DNA of 64,000 nucleotides from assembly GCF_005502885.1 (NCBI RefSeq), contig NZ_SCMR01000010.1, forward strand, positions 62,001-126,000, read 5' to 3'. This DNA is from Microbacterium sp. 2FI (GTDB taxonomy: Bacteria; Actinomycetota; Actinomycetes; Actinomycetales; Microbacteriaceae). The notes below the pieces were generated by a model. That model worked only from the letters and a program-made list of their open reading frames with translations, made no database searches and was not told where the DNA came from. Positions 26,107 to 35,900 of this stretch are shown here, one piece after another (the stretch's first letter is position 1; each line of letters begins with the position of its first letter). The translations under genes were made by a program, and so were the position numbers.

Positions 26107-27096
26107 ATGACGAGCACGGGACGCGCGGGAAGGCCGAAGGCCTCGTCGAGGGAGACCCTCGCCGAGGCGGCGTGCGAGCTCTTCCTCGAGCAGGGCTACG
26201 AGGCGACCACGATCATCGACATCACGACCCGTGCCGGGGTCAGCCGGTCGAGCTTCTTCAACTACTTCTCGACCAAGGCCGATGTGCTGTGGGCTGGTCT
26301 CGACGAGCGCATCGAGACGCTCGAGCGCCGGCTCGCGATCGACGAGGGGACGGATGCCGCCGCCTCGGTCCGCGCCGCGATCGTGTCGCTGGGTGACGAC
26401 TTCGCACCCGACAGCTTCGCGCTGTCCGTCGTCAGCTCCACCGCCATGGGAATCGCCGACGAGCTCGAACGCGAGGCGTCGCTGCGGCGCTCGCGACTGG
26501 CGCGCGCGGTCTCCGAAAGGCTCACCCGCGCGGGCGCCGACCGTCTGCATGCCGACATCGCTGGGGCTGCCTGGGGTGGCGCGGTGATCGCGGCGCTCGA
26601 GGCCTGGGCGCGGGATGGCGCTGGGCGCACGTCGCTGCGGCGATTCCTCGCGCGGGCGGCGGATGCGGCATCCGTCGTCCCCGCCGTGCCTGCCGCCGGC
26701 TCCGTGCGTCAGCTGCGGGTGGTCGTGCAGGCGCCGGACTTCGAAGCGGCACTCGCGTTCTACCGAGATGCGGTCGGCATGCCCCAGGCGGAGGCGTACG
26801 AGGCCGACGGCGGCGCCCGTGTCGTGATCCTCGACGCCGGGCGTGCGACCCTCGAGCTGGCCAATGCGGCGCAGGTCGCCTTCATCGACACGGTCGAGAC
26901 CGACGGCGGTGCCAGCGATCCGATCCGCCTGGGCCTGGAGGTCGAGGACACGCATGCGGCAGCCGAGGCGCTTGCCGCGGCCGGGGCCGACGTCGAGGCA
27001 TCCGCCCGCCAGACCCCGTGGCGCTCGCTCAACGCGCGGCTGCGCGGTCCGGCCGGCCTGCAGCTGACGCTCTTCCAGGAGCTAGGCCCCGAGTAG
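26107..27096 (+). CDS. TetR-family regulator fused to a VOC/glyoxalase-fold domain
   Basis: A 329-aa protein with two parts. Residues about 10-60 are a TetR DNA-binding domain (AACELFLEQGYEATTIIDIT, then GVSRSSFFNYFSTKADVL), followed by a helical ligand domain to about 190. Residues about 200-329 form a vicinal-oxygen-chelate domain (QLRVVVQAPDFEAALAFYRD, ending LRGPAGLQLTLFQ), like glyoxalase or bleomycin-resistance proteins. The frame is continuous with no stop or shift. The VOC half may bind the ligand or degrade it. Metal ligands are not obvious. The effector and targets are unknown. Confidence 0.85.
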   Translation: MTSTGRAGRPKASSRETLAEAACELFLEQGYEATTIIDITTRAGVSRSSFFNYFSTKADVLWAGLDERIETLERRLAIDEGTDAAASVRAAIVSLGDDFAPDSFALSVVSSTAMGIADELEREASLRRSRLARAVSERLTRAGADRLHADIAGAAWGGAVIAALEAWARDGAGRTSLRRFLARAADAASVVPAVPAAGSVRQLRVVVQAPDFEAALAFYRDAVGMPQAEAYEADGGARVVILDAGRATLELANAAQVAFIDTVETDGGASDPIRLGLEVEDTHAAAEALAAAGADVEASARQTPWRSLNARLRGPAGLQLTLFQELGPE

Positions 27097-27177
27097 CGCC
27101 GCATTCATCGAGGGGATTGGACGCTTCGCGGGTTGCCGGACACGTACAGGGTGACGGCGACCGATGATGGAGGCACC

Positions 27178-27861
27178 ATGACCCGCGACATGTTCGATGA
27201 CCTGCTCGACCGCTCCGCCCCGATGACCCGCGCTGCCGACGACGCCGCGCTCGCGCGGATGATCCGCGAGGCCCGGTCGGAAGCGGTGCCTCGGCGGCGG
27301 CGGATGCCGAGCATCGCGCTCGGGGTGTCCATCGCGGCGGTTCTCGTCGGCGGCGCCGGCGTCGCTGTCGCGACGGACGGTCTCTCATGGGCGCCGTGGG
27401 CGCAGGATCCGGTCGGCGCGGTGTCGTTCACGATGCCGAACGGCTTCGACTGCGAGCTGCGGTTCTCGCCGTACTCGGGCGGCTCGGACCCGGGGTATGT
27501 CGCTGAGGCCAACCGCGTCCTCGAAGAGTGGTATCGCTCGACCGACGTCGTCGCGGAAGCCGAAGCGCTCCTGCCGGCGATGCGCCGGCACCTCGAGGCC
27601 CTGCACGCAGAGTCGGATCCCGATCCAGAAGCAGACATGGCCGCGCTCACTCCCGAAGCGCGTGCCGACGAGATCGCGCATCGCGCGTGGTCGGCCGAGT
27701 GGATGACGTGGGAGTGGGTCGTCGGCGACCTCGAAGCGCAGGCGCTGCGAGACGCCGGCTTCACTGTGCCCGATGACCGGTTCGGCGGGAGCGAGCGCGC
27801 CGGACAGATCCAGTGCTTCGACGAGGACGGCGAGATCTACGCTCCCGGCGCCGGCTCGTGA
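27178..27861 (+). CDS. Single-pass membrane protein, possible anti-sigma-like partner
   Basis: A 227-aa protein with a cytoplasmic N-terminus of about 45 residues (Arg-rich before the membrane), one membrane helix (SIALGVSIAAVLVGGAGVAV) and an extracytoplasmic C-terminal domain of about 150 residues containing two Cys. ATG 27178 has GGAGG 4-5 nt upstream. The sigma factor gene starts inside its stop (GTGA overlap). That coupling and the topology suggest it modulates the sigma factor, but no zinc anti-sigma motif (HxxxCxxC) is present. Function is inferred from context only. Confidence 0.7.
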   Translation: MTRDMFDDLLDRSAPMTRAADDAALARMIREARSEAVPRRRRMPSIALGVSIAAVLVGGAGVAVATDGLSWAPWAQDPVGAVSFTMPNGFDCELRFSPYSGGSDPGYVAEANRVLEEWYRSTDVVAEAEALLPAMRRHLEALHAESDPDPEADMAALTPEARADEIAHRAWSAEWMTWEWVVGDLEAQALRDAGFTVPDDRFGGSERAGQIQCFDEDGEIYAPGAGS

Positions 27862-28352
27862 GAGGCTCCGACGCGCGCCTGACCGACGCGCTGGCTGCGG
27901 CATCCCCGTCTCTCCTCGTCTATCTGCAGCGCCGCGTGGGTGTCGACGATGCGCCCGACCTCCTCGGGGAGACGATGGTCGTCGCGTGGCGGCGGGTCGG
28001 TGATCTGCCGACCGATCCGGAGCGCGCCCGCATGTGGCTCTTCGGTATCGCCCGCGGGACCGTCTTGAACCATGTGCGGGGTGTGCGGCGCCGGTGGGCA
28101 CTGGCGGACCGTATTCGCGGGCATGTCGGGACCGGTGCCGCGTCCCCCGCCGCAGACGAGGGGGCCGAGGTCCGCGACGCGATCGCGCGCCTCGAGGCGG
28201 ATCTGGCCGAGCTGGTGCGACTCGTGCACTGGGAGCGGCTCACGCTCGCCGAGGCCGCAGAGGTTCTCGGCATCCCGGCTTCGACCGCCCGTGGCCGATA
28301 TGCGACGGCGAAGGCGGAGCTGCGCGCGGCGCTCGGGGTCGCCGTCCCGTGA
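27858..28352 (+). CDS. RNA polymerase sigma factor, ECF type
   Basis: A 164-aa sigma-70-like protein with region 2 (LLGETMVVAWRRVGDLP, then ARMWLFGIARGTVLNHVR) and region 4 (LTLAEAAEVLGIPASTARGRY), the size of an ECF sigma factor. GTG 27858 overlaps the stop of the membrane protein before it by 4 nt. In most ECF pairs the sigma gene comes first; here the order is reversed. Target promoters cannot be told from the window. Confidence 0.9.
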   Translation: MRGSDARLTDALAAASPSLLVYLQRRVGVDDAPDLLGETMVVAWRRVGDLPTDPERARMWLFGIARGTVLNHVRGVRRRWALADRIRGHVGTGAASPAADEGAEVRDAIARLEADLAELVRLVHWERLTLAEAAEVLGIPASTARGRYATAKAELRAALGVAVP

Positions 28353-28387
28353 TGCGGAGCGAGCGCGGGCGGCGACGTTCGCTCGCG

Positions 28388-28393
28388 TAGAAT
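28388..28393 (+). promoter_or_regulatory. -10 box of ffh
   Basis: TAGAAT, a close match to the consensus, lies 9 nt before the ffh ATG, with GGGGGA between. The transcript would have almost no leader. Confidence 0.5.
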
Positions 28394-28402
28394 CGGGGGA
28401 TC

Positions 28403-29965
28403 ATGGCGACTTTCGGCACTCTCTCCGACCGGCTCACCGAGACCTTCCGCAACCTCCGCACCAAGGGCAGGCTCACGCCCGCGGATGTCGACGGCACGGT
28501 ACGCGAGATCCGCCGCGCACTGCTGGATGCCGACGTCGCGCTCGTCGTCGTCAAGGAGTTCAGCGCCAAAGTGCGTGAGCGCGCCCTCGGCGACGAGGTC
28601 AACAAGGCCCTGAACCCTGCGCAGCAGGTGGTGCAGATCGTGAACGAGGAGCTCGTCGCGATCCTCGGCGGCCAGCAGCGCCGGCTGCAGTTCGCGAAGA
28701 ATCCCCCGACCGTGATCATGCTCGCGGGCCTTCAAGGCTCGGGAAAGACCACCTTCGCGGGCAAGCTCGCGAAGATGCTCGAGAAGGACGGTCACACGCC
28801 CCTCCTCATCGCCGCCGACCTCCAGCGCCCCAACGCGGTGAACCAGCTGCAGGTCGTCGCCGAGCGCGCCGGCGCCGCGATCTACGCGCCCGAGCCGGGC
28901 AACGGCGTCGGCGACCCGGTGAAGGTCGCCCGCGACGGCGTCGAGTACGCCCGCCGCCAACAGCACGACACGGTCATCATCGACACCGCCGGACGACTGG
29001 GCGTGGATGCCGAGCTGATGAAGCAGGCCGCCGACATCCGCACCGCGACCGATCCCGACGAGGTTCTCTTCGTCATCGACGCGATGATCGGCCAGGATGC
29101 CGTCAACACGGCCAAGGCCTTCCAGGACGGCGTCGACTTCACCGGCGTCGTGCTGTCCAAGCTCGACGGCGACGCCCGAGGCGGTGCCGCGCTGTCGGTC
29201 GCCTCGGTGACCGGCCGCCCGATCATCTTCGCGTCCACCGGCGAGGGGCTCGACGACCTCGAGGCGTTCCACCCGGATCGCATGGCGAGCCGCATCCTCG
29301 ACCTCGGCGACATCCTCACCCTCATCGAGCAGGCCCAGTCGGCCTTCGATGAGGAAGAGGCCATGAAGATGGCCGAGAAGCTCGCCACCGAGGCCTTCAC
29401 GCTCGAGGACTTCCTCGAGCAGATGCAGCAGATGCGCAAGATGGGCTCGATGAAGAAGATGCTCGGGATGCTCCCGGGCATGGGTCAGATGAAGCAGCAG
29501 CTCGACGATTTCGACGAGCGCGAGATCGACCGCACCGAGGCGATCATCCGGTCGATGACGCCGGCCGAGCGCCGCAACACGAAGCTCCTCAACGGATCCC
29601 GGCGCCTCCGAATCGCACGCGGTTCGGGCATGACCGTCACCGATGTCAACCAGCTCGTCCAGCGCTTCGACCAGGCCGCGAAGATGATGAAGACGGTCGC
29701 CCGCGGCGGCATGCCGAACATCCCCGGCATGGGCCCGATCCCCGGCGCCGGTCGCCCCGGCGCGTCGTCGAAGCGCGGCAAGCAGCAGAAGGCGAAGGGC
29801 TCGCGCTCTGGCAACCCCGCCAAGCGGGCGGAGGAGAACGCGGGCATCGCAGCCGCAGCTCCCGCCGCCCCCACGGGCTCCGGATTCGGGCTGGGCGGCG
29901 GCGCGAAGGGCGCTCCGAGCGCCGAGGACCTCGCCGAGTTGCAGAGGATGCTCGGCCGGGGCTGA
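28403..29965 (+). CDS. ffh: Signal recognition particle protein Ffh
   Basis: Ffh is the SRP GTPase that binds signal sequences with the 4.5S/SRP RNA and docks with FtsY. The 520-aa protein has the N domain, the G domain (GLQGSGKTTFAGKLAK, DTAGRL, SKLDGDARGGAALS) and a Met-rich M domain (EQMQQMRKMGSMKKMLGMLP) with the SRP-RNA-binding GSGMTVTDVNQL. It ends in a basic, Gly/Ala-rich tail longer than in E. coli Ffh. The SRP RNA gene is not in the window. Confidence 0.97.
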   Translation: MATFGTLSDRLTETFRNLRTKGRLTPADVDGTVREIRRALLDADVALVVVKEFSAKVRERALGDEVNKALNPAQQVVQIVNEELVAILGGQQRRLQFAKNPPTVIMLAGLQGSGKTTFAGKLAKMLEKDGHTPLLIAADLQRPNAVNQLQVVAERAGAAIYAPEPGNGVGDPVKVARDGVEYARRQQHDTVIIDTAGRLGVDAELMKQAADIRTATDPDEVLFVIDAMIGQDAVNTAKAFQDGVDFTGVVLSKLDGDARGGAALSVASVTGRPIIFASTGEGLDDLEAFHPDRMASRILDLGDILTLIEQAQSAFDEEEAMKMAEKLATEAFTLEDFLEQMQQMRKMGSMKKMLGMLPGMGQMKQQLDDFDEREIDRTEAIIRSMTPAERRNTKLLNGSRRLRIARGSGMTVTDVNQLVQRFDQAAKMMKTVARGGMPNIPGMGPIPGAGRPGASSKRGKQQKAKGSRSGNPAKRAEENAGIAAAAPAAPTGSGFGLGGGAKGAPSAEDLAELQRMLGRG

Positions 29966-30039
29966 CCGCTCGCATTCCGGATGCTGAGGGCCTCGGCATC
30001 CGTCATATTCAGGCGATCTGCGGCCCACTCTGTCCCCGG

Positions 30040-30106
30040 ATCAGGTGATCTCACGGGGGTAGGAGTATCTGCGTGAAATTGTCCTGTTCCGGCGATATCA
30101 CCTGAT
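30040..30106. repeat. Inverted repeat in the ffh / glutamate-cysteine ligase gap
   Basis: ATCAGGTGAT (30040-30049) and its exact reverse complement ATCACCTGAT (30097-30106) flank a 47-nt centre. The stretch 30035-30110 is visibly richer in A+T than the flanking genes. It lies between convergent genes and has no coding potential, so it is either a dispersed palindromic element or a weak bidirectional terminator. Confidence 0.5.
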
Positions 30107-30152
30107 CTCGCAACGCGACGGATGCTGCGCAGGCGACGCCGAGCCCCCCTGC

Positions 30153-31316
30153 TCAGTGGCCGAGGGCGGCGAGGTGCTCGCGCAGTGTGGGTCCCGCACG
30201 GAACTCGCGGATCAGGTGCATGACGACCTCGCGCAGGTCTCCGTCCGCGGCGTCCGCCACCGTCAGCTGACGCGCGTAGCTCGCGCCCTGAGACAGGATC
30301 GTGCCGACCCCCTGGAACTCGCGCGTGCACTTGAGGTCGGCGGCGATGTCCACGTGCCGTTCCAGCAGCTCGGCGAGGTGCTCGCGCACCGGGACCTGCC
30401 GGCCGTGGCTGTCGACGATGATGCGGGCTTCCAGTCCGTACCGCGCCGCCCGCCACTTGTTCTCGCGCACGAACCACGGCTGGATCGTCGGCAGCGTCCT
30501 GCCTTCGTCGAGTTCGCGCGAGAAGTGCTCGACGAGCACCTGAACGAGAGAGGCGACCGCTGCGAGCTCGGGCAGGGTCGACATGCCGTCGCACGCGCGC
30601 ACCTCGATGGTGCCCCAGCGCGGTGCGGGTCGGATGTCCCAGCGGACCTCGGTGGAGTCCTCCATGACGCCGGTGCCGACCATGTCGTCGAGATAGGACT
30701 CGAACTGCGACCAGTTCTCGAGGGGCCACGGAAGACCCGCCGTGGGCAGCTGCTGGAACACGAGCGAGCGGTTGGACGCATAGCCGGTGCGCTCGCCCGC
30801 CCAGAACGGGCTCGACGCCGAGAGTGCCTGCAGGTGCGGCAGATAGACCGCCAGCGCGTTGATGATCGGGAAGACCTTGTTGACGTCCTCGACGCCGACG
30901 TGCACGTGGATGCCCCAGATCATCATGTTGCGTCCCCACCACTGGGTGCGCTCGATGAGCTTGTGGTACCGCGTCTTGTCGGTCACCTGCTGGTCGTACC
31001 ACTGCGCGAACGGGTGGCTCCCCGCGCACAGCAGCTCGGCGCCGAGCGGCGTGGTCACGGTGCGCACAGCTGCAATGGCGTCGGCGATGTCGTCGACAGC
31101 CGCGGCGACCGTGTCGCCGATCCCGCTCGTCACCTCGACGGTGTTGGTGAGCAGTTCGCCGGTGATCGTGTAGCGCTCGAGCGCGGTGACCTCCTCGAGA
31201 GCGTCCGTCACCTCGGGCGCGCGCGGCGCGAGATCGCCGGTCTCGCCGTCGGCCAGCATCAGCTCCCACTCCAAGCCCAGCGATGAGCGGGCTGATGTCG
31301 CGAAGGGCACCGTCAT
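30153..31316 (-). CDS. YbdK-type carboxylate-amine ligase (glutamate--cysteine ligase 2 family)
   Basis: A 387-aa protein of the GCS2 family, which forms gamma-glutamylcysteine or related gamma-glutamyl amides with ATP. Motifs include [10 protein letters not shown] at the N-terminus, [22 protein letters not shown] and [14 protein letters not shown] 31316 lies 6 nt after CAGACT on this strand, so leaderless expression is likely. Actinobacteria usually make mycothiol rather than glutathione, so the physiological product is uncertain; ergothioneine synthesis is one known use of gamma-glutamylcysteine. Confidence 0.88.
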   Translation of the reverse strand: MTVPFATSARSSLGLEWELMLADGETGDLAPRAPEVTDALEEVTALERYTITGELLTNTVEVTSGIGDTVAAAVDDIADAIAAVRTVTTPLGAELLCAGSHPFAQWYDQQVTDKTRYHKLIERTQWWGRNMMIWGIHVHVGVEDVNKVFPIINALAVYLPHLQALSASSPFWAGERTGYASNRSLVFQQLPTAGLPWPLENWSQFESYLDDMVGTGVMEDSTEVRWDIRPAPRWGTIEVRACDGMSTLPELAAVASLVQVLVEHFSRELDEGRTLPTIQPWFVRENKWRAARYGLEARIIVDSHGRQVPVREHLAELLERHVDIAADLKCTREFQGVGTILSQGASYARQLTVADAADGDLREVVMHLIREFRAGPTLREHLAALGH

Positions 31317-31322
31317 TCGCAC

Positions 31323-31328
31323 AGTCTG
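31323..31328 (-). promoter_or_regulatory. -10 box of the carboxylate-amine ligase gene
   Basis: CAGACT on the minus strand, 6 nt before the ATG at 31316. Confidence 0.4.
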
Positions 31329-31376
31329 GCACGCACACGCCCCAGACTCCGCTGGTTCGCGGCACGGTCCGTCATC

Positions 31377-31386
31377 TGGCAGAATG
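31377..31386 (+). promoter_or_regulatory. rpsP promoter -10 region
   Basis: TGGCAGAATG contains CAGAAT as a -10. The same 10-mer occurs in the rplS promoter at 46448-46457. A leader of about 120 nt follows before rpsP. No good -35 box is visible. Confidence 0.45.
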
Positions 31387-31509
31387 AAGGGTCGGATCAC
31401 CCGCTCGACCCTCTATCCAGCGGGAAGGTCCTCCTCTGAGCTTCCGCCGGGTGTGCACCCCACTCTCCAGGCGATCGGTTCGTACTTCTACACACAATTC
31501 AGGAGAATC

Positions 31510-31941
31510 GTGGCTGTCAAGATTCGTCTCAAGCGCCTCGGCAAGATCCGTGCGCCCTACTACCGCATCGTCGTGGCCGACTCGCGCACCAAGCGCGATG
31601 GTCGTGTCATCGAGGAGATCGGCAAGTACCACCCCACCGAGGAGCCCTCGCTCATCGAGGTCGACTCCGAGCGTGCGCAGTACTGGCTCGGCGTCGGCGC
31701 TCAGCCGACCGAGCAGGTTCTCGCGCTCCTCAAGCTGACCGGCGACTGGGGCCGCTTCAAGGGCGACAAGAACGCCGTCTCGACGGTGCGTGTCGCCGCT
31801 GAGAAGCAGCCCTTCGAGATCGACTCCGCCAAGAAGTCGGTCGTCAAGCCCAAGGCAGAGAAGAAGGCCGAAGCACCCGCCGAGGCCCCCGCTGACGACG
31901 AGACCGCGGCCGCTCCGGCCGACGAGTCCGCCGAAGCGTAG
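31510..31941 (+). CDS. rpsP: 30S ribosomal protein S16
   Basis: A 143-aa protein. The first ~85 residues are standard S16 ([20 protein letters not shown], then [10 protein letters not shown]), and the rest is a Lys/Ala/Glu-rich tail common in actinobacterial S16. GTG 31510 has AGGAGAA 2-3 nt upstream. khpA begins 4 nt after the stop, so the genes are co-transcribed with rimM. Confidence 0.96.
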   Translation: MAVKIRLKRLGKIRAPYYRIVVADSRTKRDGRVIEEIGKYHPTEEPSLIEVDSERAQYWLGVGAQPTEQVLALLKLTGDWGRFKGDKNAVSTVRVAAEKQPFEIDSAKKSVVKPKAEKKAEAPAEAPADDETAAAPADESAEA

Positions 31942-31945
31942 TCCG

Positions 31946-32176
31946 TTGCTGGCCGCCGCTCTCGAGCACGTCGTCAAGGGGATCGTCGATCACCCTGACG
32001 CCGTCCGCATCGACTCGTCCTCGTCGCCTCGCGGCGACGTTCTCGAGGTGCACGTGCACCCCGACGATCGCGGTCGTGTCATCGGGCGCGGCGGCCGCAC
32101 GGCCGAAGCCCTGCGCACCCTGATCGGCGCGCTCGCCGACGGACGCCGCGTCCGCGTCGACGTCGCGGACGACTGA
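31946..32176 (+). CDS. khpA: KH-domain RNA-binding protein KhpA
   Basis: A 76-aa single KH-domain protein with the RNA-binding loop GRVIGRGGRTAEAL. KhpA proteins bind RNA broadly and, in firmicutes, work with KhpB/Jag in cell growth control. The only start that keeps the family N-terminus (LLAAALEHVVKGIV) is TTG 31946. It sits in the usual order rpsP-khpA-rimM; rimM starts 1 nt after its stop. Confidence 0.92.
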   Translation: MLAAALEHVVKGIVDHPDAVRIDSSSSPRGDVLEVHVHPDDRGRVIGRGGRTAEALRTLIGALADGRRVRVDVADD

Positions 32177-32177
32177 G

Positions 32178-32855
32178 GTGGCGGGCGAAGACACGACGGA
32201 TGCCGGCCACGAGCCGCATTCGTCTGCCAAGACCGCTCCGGCGGCGCCGTCCGGCAAGACTCAGCTGCGCGTCGGACGCCTCGTGAAGGCGCATGGTCTC
32301 AAGGGCGCGCTCAAGCTCGAGCTCTACACCGACGATCCCGAAGGCCGCTTCGCGCGGGGTGCGACGTTCACACTCCAGGTTCCCGAATCGTCGCCGTGGC
32401 ACGGCAAGCCGTTGACGGTGCGCGAGTTCCGGTGGATGAACAGCCACCCCGTCGCCTTCTTCGACGGCGTCGACGACCGCGCCGCGGCCGAAGACCTCGT
32501 GCGTGCGATCCTGTGGATAGACCAGGACGTGCAGTCGGCATCGGGTGAAGAGGATGCGTGGTTCGACCACCAGCTCGTCGGCCTCGATGTCATGCGCGAC
32601 GGCGATCTGATCGGTCGCGTCATCCGCGTCGACCACCTGCCGGCCCAGGACCTCCTGATCGTCCGGATGGCCGGTGACGCCCGCGAGGTGCTCGTGCCGT
32701 TCGTCAAGGCGATCGTGCCCGAGGTCGACACCGCCGCGGGCCGCGTCGTCGTCACGCCGCCTCCCGGTCTGTTCGAGGATCTCCCGGCCGAGGACGACGC
32801 CCCCGAGGACGAACTCGAGGCCGATGCCGCCGACGAGGCTGAGCCTCAGGATTGA
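32178..32855 (+). CDS. rimM: Ribosome maturation factor RimM
   Basis: RimM binds S19 and helps mature the 30S head. The 225-aa protein has an N-terminal extension of about 25 Ser/Ala-rich residues, then RVGRLVKAHGLKGALKLELYTD, and the PRC-barrel half (FDHQLVGLDVM, VLVPFVKAIVPEVD). An acidic tail ends it. GTG 32178 lies 1 nt after the khpA stop. trmD normally follows directly; here it is about 5.9 kb away because nitrate genes lie between. Confidence 0.95.
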   Translation: MAGEDTTDAGHEPHSSAKTAPAAPSGKTQLRVGRLVKAHGLKGALKLELYTDDPEGRFARGATFTLQVPESSPWHGKPLTVREFRWMNSHPVAFFDGVDDRAAAEDLVRAILWIDQDVQSASGEEDAWFDHQLVGLDVMRDGDLIGRVIRVDHLPAQDLLIVRMAGDAREVLVPFVKAIVPEVDTAAGRVVVTPPPGLFEDLPAEDDAPEDELEADAADEAEPQD

Positions 32856-32903
32856 CCGGGCGTGGGATGCTGCATCCCGCCTCACTCCCGCGCTCAGGTG
32901 TCC

Positions 32904-32941
32904 GTGAGGTCGCTGTGATCCCGCGGTAACACGGGAGAGCA
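32904..32941 (+). promoter_or_regulatory. 11-bp-phased half-sites upstream of the nitrate reductase gene (GlnR-like)
   Basis: Half-sites GTGAG (32904), GTGAT (32915), GTAAC (32926) and GAGCA (32937) repeat every 11 bp. Taking transcription to start near the ATG at 32975 (GATCAT -10 at 32963-32968), they lie at about -71, -60, -49 and -38. The actinobacterial GlnR box is gTnAC-n6-GaAAC with the same 11-bp phase. Similar arrays precede narK and nirB. Confidence 0.55.
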
Positions 32942-32974
32942 CCCCCCGGAACATCCGTCCGCGATCATCGTGGG

Positions 32975-35900
32975 ATGGCTCCACTCGCGGAAACGGTCGC
33001 GGCACGCGCGGACGCGCGGGTCGCGGATCTGCGCACCGTCTGCTCGTACTGCGGCGTGGGCTGCGGCATCTCGGTGACGACCACCGACGACGGCGTCACC
33101 GGTCCCGTCGTCGTGAAGTCGGTCGGAGACAAGTCCCATCCCGCCAACGCCGGTCGCCTGTGCACCAAGGGCGCGACCCATGTCGAGCTCATGCGCGCAC
33201 CCGGTCGCATGACGACCGCGCACATCCGCGCGGCTCGTGGCGAGGACGCCGTCCCCGTCCCCCTCGACACCGCCATCGCCGAAGCCGGCTTCCGTCTCCG
33301 CGCGATCGTCGACGAGCACGGCCCCGATGCGGTTGCCGTGTACGTCTCCGGGCAGATGTCGATGGAGGCCCAGTACCTCTCGAACAAGCTCGTGAAGGGA
33401 TACCTGCGGGGACTCCACATCGAGTCGAACTCGCGGCTGTGCATGGCGTCTGCCGGCACCGGCTACAAGCAGTCGCTCGGCGCCGACGGACCGCCGGGAT
33501 CGTACGAGGACTTCGACCGGGCCGACCTGTTCTTCGTCATCGGCTCGAACATGGCCGATTGCCACCCGATCCTGTTCCTCCGGATGGCGGATCGACTGAA
33601 GCAGGGCGCCCGTCTGATCGTCGTCGACCCGCGTCGAACGGCGACGGCGGATCGTGCCGATCTGTATCTGCCCATTCGTCCCGGCACCGACCTAGCGCTG
33701 CTGAACGGCCTGCTCCACCTGCTCGTGGTGAACGGCGACATCGACACGGATTTCATCGCCGCGCACACCGAGGGCTGGGATGCGATGCCCGGGTTCCTCG
33801 AGGACTACGCGCCCGACCGCGTCGCAGAGGAGACCGGTCTCGCCGAGGATGACATCCGCACCGCGGCGCGCTGGATCGCCGAAGCGGGCGAGTGGATGAC
33901 CCTGTGGACCATGGGGCTCAATCAGTCCACACAGGGCACGTGGCACACGAACGCGATCTGCAATCTGCATCTGGCCACCGGCGCCATCTGCCGACTCGGC
34001 AGCGGGCCGTTCTCGCTCACCGGGCAGCCGAACGCGATGGGCGGCCGCGAGATGGGCTACATGGGCCCGGGCCTGCCGGGTCAGCGCGCGGTGTTCTCGG
34101 ATGGCGATCGCGCGTACGTCGAGGACGTGTGGGGTGTGGCCCCCGGGAGCATCCGCGCCGAGGCGGGGACCGGCACGATCGACCTCTACCGCGGAATGGC
34201 CGAGGGCGCGATCAAAGCCGCGTGGATCATCTGCACGAACCCCGTCGCATCCGTCGCGAATCGACGGAATGTCATCGCCGGACTCGAACGGGCCGAGCTC
34301 GTCATCGTGCAGGACGTCTTCACCGAGACGGCGACGACCGCCTACGCCGACATCATGCTGCCGGCGACCCTGTGGGTCGAAGCCGAGGGTGTGATGGTCA
34401 GCAGCGACCGCACGATGACCCTCATGCCGCGCGCGACCGAGCCCACGGGCGACGCGCAGCCCGACTGGCTCATGATCTGCCGCGTCGCCCAGGCGATGGG
34501 GTTCGACGCGGGCTTCGATTTCGCCACGGCCGAGGAGGTCTTCGACGAGATCCGCCGGTTCTGGAATCCGCAGACCGGGTGGGACGTGCGAGGCGTCAGC
34601 TACGAGCGCCTGCGACGGGGACCGGTGCAGTGGCCGGCGCCCCCGGACGACCTCGCCGACCGGCATCCGATCCGCTATCTCAACGACGGCGTCAGCCAGT
34701 CGCTGCACACTGGGCCCGACGGCACGACGCCGCAGCTCGCGTTCGCGACCCCGTCGCGGCGCGCGCAGTTCTTCGCGCGTCCGCATCTGGGGCCCGCGGA
34801 ACTGCCCGACGACGATTACCCATGGATCCTGAACACGGGGCGCCTGCAGCATCAGTGGCACACCATGACCAAGACCGGCAAGGTCGACAAGCTCATGCGC
34901 CTGAACCCCGACCCGTTCGTCGAGATCCACCCGCTTGACGCCCAGGCGCAGGGCATCGACGACGGCGACCGGATCGAGGTCGCATCCCGTCGCGGCCGAG
35001 TGGTGCTTCCCGCCGTCATCACCGACCGGGTGCGTCCCGGCTGCTGCTTCGCGCCGTTCCACTGGAACGACGAACACGGCGAGTACCTGACGGTGAACGC
35101 CGTCACGAGCGATGCCGTCGACGCGACGTCGCTCCAGCCCGAGTTCAAGTACGCCGCGGTGTCGCTCCGGCGCATCGGCCCGGCGCCGGAGAACTCCACC
35201 ACGAGCGAAGAGAGCGGAGGGATGCCGAGCCCGGCCGCTGTGCGCACGCTCATCCATTCCGGTGGGGAAGGCGGCGGGTTTCCCACCCTCTCCGCCGTCG
35301 AGACCGCGTACGTGTCGGGGTTCCTGACGGCAATCGAGGCGGCGCCCCCCGCCGCCGGAACGGTGCCGGTGCTGCCTGCTGCGGCACCGCTCAGCGAAGC
35401 CGTTCGCGCATGGATCGACGGCGTTCTGGCCGGCTTCGCATCACGCGACACGGTGCCGATGGGGACGACGACGGACTCGTCGGGGACCGCGGTGACGGTG
35501 CTCTGGGGCTCGCAGACGGGCAACGCCGAAGAGATCGCGCAGGCATGCGCGGCGACCCTCGGCGCCCGCGGCATCCCGGCACGCGCCGTGAGCATGGTCG
35601 AGATGTCCGCGCGCGAGCTCGCCGAGGTGCAGCGCCTGCTGGTCGTCACCTCGACCTTCGGCGACGGGGGGCCGCCCGACAACGCCGCCGGTCTCTGGGA
35701 CGAGCTGCGCGCGGAGACGGCCCCCGACCTCTCCGCGCTCGAGTACGCCGTCTTCGCGATCGGCGACTCGAGCTACGACGACTTCTGCGGGCACGGCCGC
35801 GGCATCCACGAGCGCCTCGCCGAGCTCGGCGCCCTCGCCATCCTTCCCCGCGTGGACTGCGAGCCCGACTACGAAGCACCCGCGGCCGCGTGGGTCGAGC

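Noticed and set aside
27097..27177. An ECF-type promoter upstream of the membrane protein/sigma pair
   Set aside because: The sequence around GGGTTGCCGGACACGTACAGG looked suggestive, but no pair of elements with ECF-like spacing could be defined.
33692..35257. A 521-codon minus-strand frame opposite the nitrate reductase
   Set aside because: It is antisense to a gene with clear motifs; composition is typical of a shadow frame.
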